A stretch of 64,000 nucleotides of DNA from an uncultured Rhodospirillales bacterium (GTDB lineage: Bacteria; Pseudomonadota; Alphaproteobacteria; ATCC43930; CGMCC-115725), in assembly GCA_903822185.1 (NCBI GenBank), contig CAIJOA010000011.1, positions 434,001-498,000 of the forward strand, written 5' to 3'. This document shows positions 9,330-18,472 of this stretch, piece by piece. Numbering within the stretch: position 1 is the stretch's first letter; every line of letters begins with the position of its first letter. Both the position numbers and the translations under genes were made by a program. The notes beneath the pieces are model-generated. The model saw only the letters and a program-made list of their open reading frames with translations, had not been told where the DNA came from and made no database searches.

Positions 9330-9803
9330 ATGACGGCAAAACCGCTCGCCGTTGTGGCCTCCACCGCAACCCCGCGTCCGAAATCGTCCGGCTATCCTGA
9401 GCCTTTTCGTGCCCGCGTCGAGGGACGCGAAAAACGCACCCTCGGCGATCTATTTGGCCTCAAGAATTTCGGGGTGAACCTGACGACGCTTCGTCCCGGC
9501 GCCGAATCTGCTTTGCTGCATCGTCATACCAAGCAGGACGAATTCATCTACATCGTCGCGGGCGCACCGACGCTTGTCACGGATGAAGGCGAGATCGTCC
9601 TTTCGCCAGGCATGTGCGCCGGCTTTCCCGCCACCGGTCTCGCGCATCATCTGGTCAATCGCAGCAGCGAAGATGTCGTCTATCTCGAAATAGGGGATCG
9701 CACGCCGGGCGATTCAGGGACGTTCCCCAACGACGATATCCGCGCCGATCTCGACGCGAACGGGAAGTGGTTCTTCTCGCAAAAAGACGGAACGCGTTAT
9801 TAG
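9330..9803 (+). CDS. Cupin domain protein
   Basis: With the ATG at 9330 the protein has 157 residues. Cupin motif 1 is complete (HRHTKQDEFIYIVAG, metal ligands H64, H66, E71) and motif 2 follows (PATGLAHHLVN, H106). It therefore folds as a single small beta-barrel with a metal site. The substrate cannot be told; relatives include sugar-binding and transcription-linked cupins. An upstream ATG at 9294 would overlap the DUF2794 gene by 32 bp and has no better RBS. Convergent with the amidase, with only 3 bp between stops. Confidence 0.85.
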   Translation: MTAKPLAVVASTATPRPKSSGYPEPFRARVEGREKRTLGDLFGLKNFGVNLTTLRPGAESALLHRHTKQDEFIYIVAGAPTLVTDEGEIVLSPGMCAGFPATGLAHHLVNRSSEDVVYLEIGDRTPGDSGTFPNDDIRADLDANGKWFFSQKDGTRY

Positions 9804-9806
9804 CCT

Positions 9807-11153
9807 TTAGGCGAAAAGCTTTTCGATCCCGGCAGCCATCGAGAGAAGCCGCTTATCATCGCCATGACGGCCGATCAGCATCAGCCCCACCGGCGCTTCA
9901 CCGGCATGCGAAATCGGCAAGGTGATGGCGCAGCCGTCGAGGAAATTCACCAGGCTTGGATTGCGCAGGATGCGCCCATTGAGGCGGAAGAAATCCGCGT
10001 CTTCCTTGAACGCCGCAATCGGCGGCGCGATCACCGCAACCGTCGGCACGATCAATGCGTCGTAGCCGGCGGTGCGCGCATCGATGGCCGCGATGAAGCG
10101 CGCGCGATCTTCGAGCAAGCGGACATAGTCCGCGGCGACCATTTTATTGCCGCCGCTGATACGCAGCCGCACGCGCTGATCGTAATCGTCGCCGCGCCGC
10201 GCCAGAAGATCGGCATGCCAGGCATAAGCTTCAGGTGGCGAGAAACCACCCTTGGAATTGATCGCCGCATACTCGGCAAGTTCCGGTATTGGCAGATCAT
10301 CGACCTGAGCGCCGCCGGACTTCAGTGTGTTGCAAGCACGCTCGAAAGCCGCGGCGACCTCGGCATCGAGTTCATCGAACAAGAAGCTGCCGCGCGGAAT
10401 TGCGAGGCGTAGGCCGCGTGCGCTTGCCACCGGCGGGACCAACGCCGCTTCACCGGCCATGATCGCGTCGGTGATTGCACAGCAGGCAACGCTGTTGCCG
10501 AGCGGCCCAATGGAATCGAGCGTCGTCGAAAGCGGTAACGCGCCCTCGCGCGGAACGCGATATTGCGTCGGCTTGAAACCGACCAGGCCGCAAAGCGCCG
10601 AAGGAATACGGACCGAGCCGCCGGTATCGGTACCGATTCCGACTGTGCATTGCCCGTCAGCAACCGACACGGCTGCGCCCGAAGACGAGCCGCCGGGAAT
10701 GCGTTTGCGATCGAACGGATTGCCGGGCGTGCCGTAATGCGGATTGATGCCGACGCCCGAGAAGGCGAATTCGGTCATGTTGGTACGACCGATGATCACC
10801 GCGCCGGCGGCCTTCAGCCGGGCAATGGCCACCGCATCTTTAGCCGCAGGCTGCGCGTCGTCGAGCGCCTTCGAGCCCGCCAAGGTCCGCTCACCGGCAA
10901 CGTCGAACAGGTCCTTGATCGAGACTGGAAGCCCCGCCAGTGGCGACGGCTTGTAGCCAGTCTTGCGCAGCGCATCCTGCGCGTCGGCTGCGGCGCGCGC
11001 CGTTTCGGGATAGACACGCACAAAGCTGCGCGCGCCCTCGCCAGCCGGGTCGGCGATGCGCGCCAACGATTCCTCGATCAATTGCCGGCTGGTCAGACGT
11101 CCTTCGTCCAACGCTTCCGATAATTGCAGGATGGTCGCGCGTTGCCCGGTCAT
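9807..11153 (-). CDS. Amidase signature family hydrolase
   Basis: The 448-residue protein carries the Ser-cisSer-Lys triad of amidase signature enzymes: Lys80 in VSIKDLFDV, Ser156 in PGGSSSG and the nucleophile Ser180 in GTDTGGSVR. The spacing equals that of GatA. The enzyme hydrolyses amides, but the substrate is unknown. It is not GatA, since no gatB or gatC is near and the C-terminal half is shorter. The start is the ATG at 11153, with GAGG five bases upstream, not the ATG 18 codons earlier. It is divergent from the metallo-hydrolase gene. Confidence 0.9.
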   Translation of the reverse strand: MTGQRATILQLSEALDEGRLTSRQLIEESLARIADPAGEGARSFVRVYPETARAAADAQDALRKTGYKPSPLAGLPVSIKDLFDVAGERTLAGSKALDDAQPAAKDAVAIARLKAAGAVIIGRTNMTEFAFSGVGINPHYGTPGNPFDRKRIPGGSSSGAAVSVADGQCTVGIGTDTGGSVRIPSALCGLVGFKPTQYRVPREGALPLSTTLDSIGPLGNSVACCAITDAIMAGEAALVPPVASARGLRLAIPRGSFLFDELDAEVAAAFERACNTLKSGGAQVDDLPIPELAEYAAINSKGGFSPPEAYAWHADLLARRGDDYDQRVRLRISGGNKMVAADYVRLLEDRARFIAAIDARTAGYDALIVPTVAVIAPPIAAFKEDADFFRLNGRILRNPSLVNFLDGCAITLPISHAGEAPVGLMLIGRHGDDKRLLSMAAGIEKLFA

Positions 11154-11267
11154 GTTCGCCTCGTTTACGTTTTGTCTGACAAAATTATGCCCGACCCAGC
11201 CCTGCAAAGCCTAGCGACAAATCCCGCAAACACCGCATAATAGGTATCGATTAAAAGCGGAGGGGCG

Positions 11268-12119
11268 ATGTTACCACGGCTCGCATCCTGCCTCGTTGTG
11301 CTCTTGTTGCTGATGCCCGTCACGGCGTTCGCCGCCGGTTGCGAGCCCAATGTCGCGCGCAAATCGCCGCTGCTGGTGCCGGTCAAATGGACGCTCGCGG
11401 GCCTGAAAAACGCCAGCGTCGAAGAAGGCGGCGTTGGCCTGACGTTTATCGGCCATGCCACGGTGCTGATCGAAAGCCCGCAGGGCGTCACCGCCGCCAC
11501 CGATCTGACCGATTTCTTTCCGCCGCCGGTCGTTCCCGACATCGCGACGATGAATCATTTTCACGACACGCACTACACCAACCATCCCGATCCCGGCATC
11601 AAATACGTGCTGCGTGGTTGGGACATCGGCGAGGGGGCGGCGCATTGGGACGTGACGCTGAAAGACATGCGCGTCCGCAACGTCCCGACCAATGTCCGTA
11701 ACTGGTTCAACGGCAGCACCGAATTCAACGGCAATTCGATCTTCATTTTCGAAGCCGCCGGTCTGTGCATCGCGCATCTCAGTCACCTGCAGCATACGCT
11801 GACGCCCGAGCATCTGGCGGCGCTGGGCCAGATCGATGTCCTGTTGCCGATGGTCGATGGCGCCTACTCGTTATCGCAAAACGATATCATCGACGTGATC
11901 GACCAGATCAAGCCGCAACTGATCATCCCAATTCATTATTTCGGCCCGGGGCAGCTCGACCGGTTTCTGGCGCGGATGCACGACCGCTTTCCGATCGAAC
12001 GCCGCGACGATCCGCGCGTCGTCCTGTCGCGCATGACCCTGCCAGCGAAAACCGAAATCATGATCCTGCCCTCGGTCCAGCCTGAATCGTTCCGCTTCGC
12101 ACCGCCGACGCGAAATTGA
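11268..12119 (+). CDS. Secreted MBL-fold metallo-hydrolase
   Basis: The protein has 283 residues and a strong GGAGGGG RBS. A signal peptide covers about residues 1-22 and ends AFAA. The mature part has the MBL-fold pattern of UlaG/RomA-like proteins: TFIGHATVLIES, MNHFHDTHYTN, AHLSHLQHTL, then IPIHYFGPG. The usual HxHxDH reads HFHDTHY here, an altered spacing of histidines, so metal binding may differ. It is exported to the periplasm and stands alone, upstream of hpnN in the same direction. Substrate unknown. Confidence 0.8.
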   Translation: MLPRLASCLVVLLLLMPVTAFAAGCEPNVARKSPLLVPVKWTLAGLKNASVEEGGVGLTFIGHATVLIESPQGVTAATDLTDFFPPPVVPDIATMNHFHDTHYTNHPDPGIKYVLRGWDIGEGAAHWDVTLKDMRVRNVPTNVRNWFNGSTEFNGNSIFIFEAAGLCIAHLSHLQHTLTPEHLAALGQIDVLLPMVDGAYSLSQNDIIDVIDQIKPQLIIPIHYFGPGQLDRFLARMHDRFPIERRDDPRVVLSRMTLPAKTEIMILPSVQPESFRFAPPTRN

Positions 12120-12214
12120 GACTTGCGCGAGCCGGGTCGGTCCTCGATAAACAGATCATGGTGCAACGATCGGCGCGCCGGATTTTGGCAACAAAAAGCG
12201 GCAGTTAACCGGCA

Positions 12215-14794
12215 ATGGGTTCTTTTGCTGTCCGCATCGTCGATGCCTGCCGCCGCTATGCCTGGTTGGTCACTGCCGCTTACCTGATCCTGGCCGTCGC
12301 CTCGGGCTTTTACGCCGCCACCCATCTCAGTCTCGACACCGATCTCGACAAACTGATCTCGGCCGACGTGCCGTGGCGTCAGCAGGCGAACGCCCTCGAT
12401 CAGGCCTTCCCGCAAAATAGCGACTCGATCGCGGTCGTGATCGACGGCGTCACGCCGGATCAGGCCTCGGACGCGACGGCGGCGCTCGCCGATCGCCTGG
12501 GTCAGCGTCCCGACCTGTTCAAATCGATTAAGATCCCGGGCGGCGGCGAATTCTTCGCCCAGAACGGCCTGCTGTTCATGCCAAAGGAAGAGCTGCAGGA
12601 ATTCTCCGACCAGATGATCGCCGCGCAACCGCTGCTGGGCACGCTGGCGGTTGATCCGAGCCTGACGGGCGTCTTCACGACACTCGACCTGTTGGCGAAG
12701 GGCGCGCTGCATGGCGACGTGCCGCCGGCGACGCTCGACGGGCCGTTCAACGCGGTCGCCGAAGCGATCGAAAACGCGCTCAAGGGAAAATACGCGCCGC
12801 TGTCCTGGCAGACGCTGCTCAGCGGCCGCGAAGCCGACAGCCGCGAACTGCGCCACTTCATTATGGTCAAACCGGTTCTCGATTATAACGCGCTGGAACC
12901 CGGCCAACGTGCGATCCGCGTCATTCGCGCCCAGGCCAATGTTTTGGGCCTGACACCCGACCGGGGCGTCCGCGTCCGCGTGACCGGCGAGGTGGCCTTG
13001 TCGGATGACCAGCTCGCCTCGCTGTCGGACGGCGCGGTCTTCTCCGGTGTGCTGTCGATCAGCCTTTTATGCTTGTGGCTGTCGCTGGCCTTGCGCTCGT
13101 TCCGGCTGGTCGTCGCGATCCTAACCACCCTGGTCGTTGGTCTTGTCGTCTCCGGCGGCTTTGCAGCGCTGGCCGTCGGCGCGCTTAATCCGATCTCGGT
13201 CGCTTTCGCGGTGCTGTTCGTCGGCATCGCGGTCGATTTCGGCATTCAGTTCAGCGTTCGCTATCGCGACGAACGCTTTCACGTTGATGATTTGAGCGAA
13301 GCGTTGCGCGCCACGGCGCGCGGCATCAGCGGCCCCTTGGCGGTTGCCGCAACCGCAACAGCCGTGGGCTTCCTCGCCTTCGTGCCGACGGACTATACCG
13401 GCGTGCGTGACCTCGGCCTGATTGCGGGCGTCAGCATGCTCGTTGCGCTGATCCTCAACCTGACACTGCTGCCGGCGCTGCTCGCGCTCTTGCGCACGCA
13501 AGGCGAGGCCGAAGCGGTCGGGTTCCAGTGGGCCGCGCCGATCAACGCGTTTCTGATCCAGCGCCGCAAGGCCGTCGCCATCGTCGCCGTCCTGTTCGCG
13601 GTCGCCTCGGCAGTCGCACTGCCCTGGCTGCGCTTCGACTTCAATCCGCTCAATCTGCAAAGCCGGAACTCGGAATCGGTCTCGACTTTGTTCGACCTGA
13701 TGAGCGATCCGAATTCAACGCCTTATACGATCGAGGTTTTGAAACCCAATCTCGACCAAGCCGTCGCCTTGGCGGAAAAATTGCGGGCGGTGCCCGAAGT
13801 CGGACAAGTCGTCACCGCCGCGACTTTCGTACCCGACGATCAGGAACCCAAGCTCGCGATCATTCAGGATGCGCGCGGCCTGTTGGCGCCCTCCCTCTAT
13901 CCTGCCGGGATTCATCCGCCGTCCAACGATCAAAAAGTGATCGAAGCCATCGCCGACTTCGCCAAAGATACACGCGAGCTGGCGCCAAAGAGCAAAACCG
14001 CCGATCGGCTCGCGACCGCGCTCGAAGGCGCTTTGACGCGCGGCCGCAACGTCCTGCCGCAGATGGTCGCAAACCTGTCCGCCAACGCGGCGCGGCGGCT
14101 CGACGAGCTGCGCGGCACCTTGAACCCGCGCAAGGTTACGCTCGAGACGCTGCCGGCCGATGTGAAAGACGACTGGATCGCCAGCGACGGACGCGCGCGG
14201 GTCGAGATTTTCCCCAAGGGCGACACGCGCGACAATCTCGCCTTGAAGCAGTTCGTCGATGCCGTGCGCAAGGTCGCGCCCGACGCGACGGGAACGCCGG
14301 TCACGATCCAGGAATCCGCGGCCACCGTGACGCATGCCTTCATGACCGCCGGTGTCATCGCGCTGGTTTGCATCAGTCTCCTGCTGTTCATCGTGCTGCG
14401 GCGCGTCGGCGATGTGCTGTTGGTGCTGGCGCCGCTGCTGCTGGCCGGGCTGCTGACGCTCGCGACGGGCATCCTGCTCGATATGCCGCTGAACTACGCC
14501 AACATCATCGCCCTGCCACTGCTGCTGGGTATCGGCGTGTCGTTCGATATTTATTTCGTGATGCGTTGGCGCGCGGGAACTGCCGACTTGCTGCAATCCA
14601 GCACGGCGCGAGCGATCCTCTTCAGCGCCCTTACCACCGGCACGGCCTTCGGCAGCCTCGCCCTCGCCAATCATCCGGGCACCGCCGAGATGGGCAAGCT
14701 GCTGACGCTGTCGCTCGCCTTTACCCTCCTATGCACTTTCCTTGTGCTGCCCGCTCTTCTCGGGCCTCCCAGGACCAACAACAAACAATCCTGA
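12215..14794 (+). CDS. hpnN: Hopanoid transporter HpnN (RND superfamily)
   Basis: The 859-residue protein has the RND layout: one N-terminal membrane helix (about residues 16-34), a large periplasmic domain, five helices near 270-420, another single helix near 450, a second periplasmic domain and a final five-helix bundle near 705-850. The helix signature GIAVDFGIQFSVRYRDE in the first bundle and GIGVSFDIYFVMRWR in the second are typical of the MmpL/HpnN branch. HpnN moves hopanoids from the inner to the outer membrane. Convergent hpnI-hpnJ and nearby hpnM support the name. The start ATG has a weak RBS. Confidence 0.93.
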   Translation: MGSFAVRIVDACRRYAWLVTAAYLILAVASGFYAATHLSLDTDLDKLISADVPWRQQANALDQAFPQNSDSIAVVIDGVTPDQASDATAALADRLGQRPDLFKSIKIPGGGEFFAQNGLLFMPKEELQEFSDQMIAAQPLLGTLAVDPSLTGVFTTLDLLAKGALHGDVPPATLDGPFNAVAEAIENALKGKYAPLSWQTLLSGREADSRELRHFIMVKPVLDYNALEPGQRAIRVIRAQANVLGLTPDRGVRVRVTGEVALSDDQLASLSDGAVFSGVLSISLLCLWLSLALRSFRLVVAILTTLVVGLVVSGGFAALAVGALNPISVAFAVLFVGIAVDFGIQFSVRYRDERFHVDDLSEALRATARGISGPLAVAATATAVGFLAFVPTDYTGVRDLGLIAGVSMLVALILNLTLLPALLALLRTQGEAEAVGFQWAAPINAFLIQRRKAVAIVAVLFAVASAVALPWLRFDFNPLNLQSRNSESVSTLFDLMSDPNSTPYTIEVLKPNLDQAVALAEKLRAVPEVGQVVTAATFVPDDQEPKLAIIQDARGLLAPSLYPAGIHPPSNDQKVIEAIADFAKDTRELAPKSKTADRLATALEGALTRGRNVLPQMVANLSANAARRLDELRGTLNPRKVTLETLPADVKDDWIASDGRARVEIFPKGDTRDNLALKQFVDAVRKVAPDATGTPVTIQESAATVTHAFMTAGVIALVCISLLLFIVLRRVGDVLLVLAPLLLAGLLTLATGILLDMPLNYANIIALPLLLGIGVSFDIYFVMRWRAGTADLLQSSTARAILFSALTTGTAFGSLALANHPGTAEMGKLLTLSLAFTLLCTFLVLPALLGPPRTNNKQS

Positions 14795-14806
14795 CCGGCA
14801 AAAGAA

Positions 14807-14837
14807 AACGCCGCGAAGCGTGAAGCTTCGCGGCGTT
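14807..14837. terminator. Bidirectional intrinsic terminator between hpnN and hpnJ
   Basis: A perfect 13-bp stem (14807-14819 with 14825-14837) closes a 5-base loop in the gap between two convergent genes. The minus-strand transcript continues into TTTTCTTTT, so it fits a rho-independent terminator coming out of hpnJ-side transcription best read from the right; the hairpin would also stop hpnN transcripts without a strong U-tract. Confidence 0.75.
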
Positions 14838-14860
14838 CAATGACGTCCGGCCGAAAGAAA

Positions 14861-16306
14861 TCAGCCGGCGAGTTCGCGTTCGCGCAGGAAGTGGAAGAAC
14901 TCGACGCCTTCGCGCAGGCGGCGCTTCATCATCTGCGGGCTGCGGATCATCTCGTTGACGATCGAGGCGATCTTGCCGGTGCGGAAGTAGAACTTCTTAT
15001 AGAAGACCTCGACTGAGGCGAAGATTTCTTCGTGCGACAGATGCGGATAATGCAGCGGCGCGATCTGGATGCCGTTCTCGTCGATCAGCTCGGCATGTTT
15101 GATATCCAGCCAGCCATTCTCGACCGCCTGCTTGTAGAGGAACGTGCCCGGATAGGGCGCAGCCAGCGATACTTGGATGGTATGCGGATTGATCTCGGTC
15201 GCGAACTTGATCGTCTCTTGGATCGTCTCGGTCGATTCGCCGGGAAGACCCAGGATGAAGGTCCCGTGAATCTTGATGCCGAGTTCGTGGCAATCCTTGG
15301 TGAAGCGCTTGGCGACGTCGATCAGCATGCCCTTCTTGATGTTGTGAAGGATCTGCTGATTGCCGGATTCATAACCGACCAGCAGCAGACGCAGGCCATT
15401 GGCCTTCAGCACTTCGAGCGTCTTACGCGGCACGTTGGCCTTGGCGTTGCACGACCAAACGACGCCGAGCTTGCCGAGTTCCTTCGCGATCGCTTCCGCG
15501 CGCGGCAGGTTGTCGGTGAAGGTGTCGTCATCGAAAAAGAATTCGCGCACATGCGGCCAGCGTTCTTTGGCGGCTTTGATCTCGGCGACGACATGCTCGA
15601 CGCTGCGGACGCGATATTTGTGACCGCCGACGGTCTGGGGCCAGAGGCAGAACGTGCAATGCGATTTGCAGCCGCGTCCCGTGTAGATCGAGATGTAAGG
15701 GTGCATCAGATAGCCGATGAAATAATCCTCGATCTTTAGATCGCGTGCATAGACGTCGGTGACGAAGGGCAGCAGATCCATGTCCTCGAGCGTCGCCCGC
15801 TCGCGGTTATGGACGATCTTGGCGTCGGCATCGCGATAGCTCATGCCGTCGATCGTCGCCCAGTCTTTGCCCTCGGCGATTTCTTTGATCGTGAAATCGA
15901 ATTCGTTACGCGCGACGAAATCGAGGACCGGCGCGGCGGCGAGGCTTTGCTCAGGCTCGACCGCGACCTTGGCGCCGACGAAGCCGATCTTCAGCTTCGG
16001 GTTCTTGTCCTTCATCGCCTGCGCGACTTTGACGTCGTTGGCAAAGGACGGCGTCGAGGTGTGCATCACCACGAGCTCGTAATCCTTCGCCAGCGGCAAC
16101 ACGTCGTCGAGCGTCAGCTCGGCCGGCGGCGCGTCGATCAGCCTGCTGCCCTCGACCAGCGCCGCGGGTTGGGCGAGCCAGGTCGGGAACCAGAAGGAGC
16201 GGATTTCGCGACGCGCCTGATAGCGCGAACCGGCGCCGCCATCGAAGCCTTCGAACGAGGGCGGCTGCAGAAACAAGGTCTTCATCATGGCCGGCTGTCC
16301 TGTCAT
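14861..16306 (-). CDS. hpnJ: Hopanoid biosynthesis radical SAM protein HpnJ
   Basis: The 481-residue protein has an N-terminal B12-binding-like domain and then a radical SAM domain. The iron-sulfur motif CKSHCTFC has its cysteines at 213, 217 and 220. In bacteria that make bacteriohopanetetrol cyclitol ether, HpnJ performs the last step, the ring contraction of a glucosamine-bearing hopanoid. The start ATG overlaps the hpnI stop (TGATG at 16304-16308), and two further Met codons shortly downstream (16288, 16285) are alternatives. Very good match over the full length to what I know of HpnJ. The usual middle gene hpnK, a deacetylase, is not between hpnI and hpnJ. Confidence 0.95.
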   Translation of the reverse strand: MTGQPAMMKTLFLQPPSFEGFDGGAGSRYQARREIRSFWFPTWLAQPAALVEGSRLIDAPPAELTLDDVLPLAKDYELVVMHTSTPSFANDVKVAQAMKDKNPKLKIGFVGAKVAVEPEQSLAAAPVLDFVARNEFDFTIKEIAEGKDWATIDGMSYRDADAKIVHNRERATLEDMDLLPFVTDVYARDLKIEDYFIGYLMHPYISIYTGRGCKSHCTFCLWPQTVGGHKYRVRSVEHVVAEIKAAKERWPHVREFFFDDDTFTDNLPRAEAIAKELGKLGVVWSCNAKANVPRKTLEVLKANGLRLLLVGYESGNQQILHNIKKGMLIDVAKRFTKDCHELGIKIHGTFILGLPGESTETIQETIKFATEINPHTIQVSLAAPYPGTFLYKQAVENGWLDIKHAELIDENGIQIAPLHYPHLSHEEIFASVEVFYKKFYFRTGKIASIVNEMIRSPQMMKRRLREGVEFFHFLRERELAG

Positions 16307-17457
16307 CACGATTTCTTTGCGTCCAAGACGAGTTGGCCATTGGGGCCAATCCGAAAATAGTGGTCTCGCCACGCGACGCCTCGACCGAAGAAGCTAGCGA
16401 TAAACACCCCAAAGGACAACATATCCCGGACCGGTAAAATCCATACGGGCGCGCGATTTAGTCGCAGCGCGCGGTCGATTCGGGCCGCCGTCAGGGCGCG
16501 GCAAAGCAGGGCCAGAAGCAGCATCACGAGCGGCGGGACCGCGAACGCCCCGAGGAGCACCGCCAGCGCCGCCAAAGGCACCGGAAAAGTCACGACCGAG
16601 CCGATGAAGCCCCCCGGCGCCACCAGCCGGATCGTGCGTGCCCAGCGCAGCTCATGCCGGAACAAAGCCCCGAAATCCGCCTCTGCGACGATGTCATCGA
16701 CGATGTAGGGCGACAGCACGACCTCGAGTCCCAAGCGCCCGACCGCCTGACCCAGTTCGTGATCATCGGCCAGGACGTCCGCCAGCGCATCGAACCCGCC
16801 CGTGCGGGCCAGAGTTTCCCGGCCGAACGCCATGGTTGCGCCAAAGCACCCGGCCCCAAGCCCCAGCGAATCGGCCACGACCGCCTGTGGCAGGAAGCCG
16901 TGATTGATGTGCAGCGAGGCGATATCGGAACAAAATCCGCCGGCCGAAAGCCCGCGATACAGGCAGGTCACGAGTCCCGCGCCGTACTCGATCGGCGCGA
17001 CCACCGCGGTCAGATAATCCGGCCCGACTCGCATGTCGCTATCGGCCAAAACAAATACGTCGTGGCGTGCGGCGGGCAGCATATTGCGCAGGTTGGCGAT
17101 CTTGAGATTGGCACCGCCGTGGCTGGGCTCGACGACGAGCGTAATATCCGATTCGGGGAATTCTTCCTCCAACCGCCGGATCACCGGTACCGCCGGATCA
17201 TCCGCATCGGCGACACCGAAGACGATCTGATAACGCCCGTAAGCCTGACGGCAGAACGACCGCAGATTGTCCATCAGCGCCGGGTCTTCCCCCCGCAAGG
17301 GCTTTAGAATCGAAACCGCAGGCTGCGCCGGATCGCTGGGGATCACGCGCCGCGCAAATCGCACGACGGCGTGGCTCGCATACCACAGATAGGCGCAACC
17401 GAATGCGCTCGCGGCGATCAGAAGCCACGCCAAATAGACAAGGAATTGCAAAAGCAT
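16306..17457 (-). CDS. hpnI: Hopanoid biosynthesis glycosyltransferase HpnI
   Basis: This 383-residue GT2 enzyme has an N-terminal membrane helix (about 2-26), a GT-A domain with LADSDMRVGPDYL (DxD at D139-D141), the HELRWARTIR motif in place of QxxRW, and C-terminal membrane helices. It resembles ceramide glucosyltransferases. HpnI adds N-acetylglucosamine to bacteriohopanetetrol at the inner membrane. It is translationally coupled to hpnJ downstream. No RBS of note. The assignment is supported by the pair with hpnJ. Confidence 0.94.
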   Translation of the reverse strand: MLLQFLVYLAWLLIAASAFGCAYLWYASHAVVRFARRVIPSDPAQPAVSILKPLRGEDPALMDNLRSFCRQAYGRYQIVFGVADADDPAVPVIRRLEEEFPESDITLVVEPSHGGANLKIANLRNMLPAARHDVFVLADSDMRVGPDYLTAVVAPIEYGAGLVTCLYRGLSAGGFCSDIASLHINHGFLPQAVVADSLGLGAGCFGATMAFGRETLARTGGFDALADVLADDHELGQAVGRLGLEVVLSPYIVDDIVAEADFGALFRHELRWARTIRLVAPGGFIGSVVTFPVPLAALAVLLGAFAVPPLVMLLLALLCRALTAARIDRALRLNRAPVWILPVRDMLSFGVFIASFFGRGVAWRDHYFRIGPNGQLVLDAKKS

Positions 17458-17618
17458 GCCCGAGATTACTCATTCACGAATACAACTGCGATGATCATCG
17501 CGGCCTCATGGCACGCACCGAAAATTGCTATTGCATTCAAGCCTTAACCACGTAAACCATAGCACGTATTCAACGTGGCCCGTGAACGCCACGACAACAG
17601 AAAGCATCTGGCAGCCTC

Positions 17619-18437
17619 GTGGACAATTTCAAATTTTCGTCGAAGCTTTTCGCCCTGGCCCTGCCGCTCTTGGCGCTGACCGCTTGCGCCACGCCGCCCA
17701 GCGATCCGGCAGCCCGGGCGCAGTTCGAAGCGAACAACGATCCGTTCGAGCCGCTCAACCGGCAAGTCTTCGCTTTCGACATGCTGATGGACAAATATTT
17801 CCTCAAGCCGCTGGCACAGACCTATCGCGCGACGGTTCCGGATGTCGGCCGCGAAGCGATCCGCAATTTCCTCGGCAACCTGCATGAGCCGGTGGTTTTC
17901 GCGAACAATCTCGTTCAGACCGAATTCAACCGCGCCGGCCTGACAGCAGGACGCTTCGTCCTCAACAGCACTGTCGGCGTCGGCGGCATCCTCGATGTCG
18001 CCAGCAACTGGGGCATGGAGAGGCAGTCGGGCGACTTCGGCCAGACGCTTTATCATTACGGCATCGGCGAAGGGTTCTATCTCGTCTTGCCGTTTCTTGG
18101 TCCGTCCAATCCGCGCGACGTCGTCGGCATGATCGGCGACGGCATGGCCGACCCCTTCTCGTATCTCGCCTATGATTACGGCGCCGATGTCGCCACCTCC
18201 GCCCGTTGGGGCGCGGAAGGGTTGGATCAACGCGCCGAAAATATCGAGGCGTTGGACCAACTTCAGAAGAATGCGATCGATCTCTATGCGGAGATTCGCA
18301 GCCTCTTCCGCCAGCATCGCGCCAGCGAACTGCGTCACGCAGTCGCTGCGCCGACGCCGGTCGATATGGATAGCCTTTACAAGGATCCGGAACCGGGTCC
18401 GGGTGGCAACGCCGCGCCTGTCGGCGGCGCGCGATGA
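17619..18437 (+). CDS. mlaA: Outer membrane lipid asymmetry lipoprotein MlaA (VacJ)
   Basis: The protein has 272 residues from a GTG start. It opens with a lipoprotein signal, lipobox LTAC, cysteine at 23. The MlaA core follows: NDPFEPLNRQVFAFD, LKPLAQTYRATVPD, RFVLNSTVGVGGILDVAS and GPSNPRDVVG. MlaA sits in the outer membrane with porins and removes misplaced phospholipid, passing it to a periplasmic MlaC. A convergent MlaC-like gene, hpnM, lies only 14 bp beyond its end, so the two may serve the same lipid traffic. The C-terminus is Pro/Gly-rich and probably disordered. Confidence 0.95.
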   Translation: MDNFKFSSKLFALALPLLALTACATPPSDPAARAQFEANNDPFEPLNRQVFAFDMLMDKYFLKPLAQTYRATVPDVGREAIRNFLGNLHEPVVFANNLVQTEFNRAGLTAGRFVLNSTVGVGGILDVASNWGMERQSGDFGQTLYHYGIGEGFYLVLPFLGPSNPRDVVGMIGDGMADPFSYLAYDYGADVATSARWGAEGLDQRAENIEALDQLQKNAIDLYAEIRSLFRQHRASELRHAVAAPTPVDMDSLYKDPEPGPGGNAAPVGGAR

Positions 18438-18444
18438 TTAACGC

Positions 18445-18472
18445 GCGGCGCTCAGCCTCCGGCGAGCGCCGC
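18445..18472. terminator. Possible hairpin between convergent mlaA and hpnM
   Basis: GCGGCGCTC (18445-18453) pairs perfectly with GAGCGCCGC (18464-18472) around a 10-base loop. No U-tract follows on either strand, and the hairpin overlaps the last codons of hpnM, so it is only a weak terminator candidate. Confidence 0.35.

Noticed and set aside
14807-14837. Reading the hpnN-hpnJ hairpin as a regulatory operator
   Set aside because: It lies between convergent genes and has a U-rich tract on one side, so a terminator is the simpler explanation.
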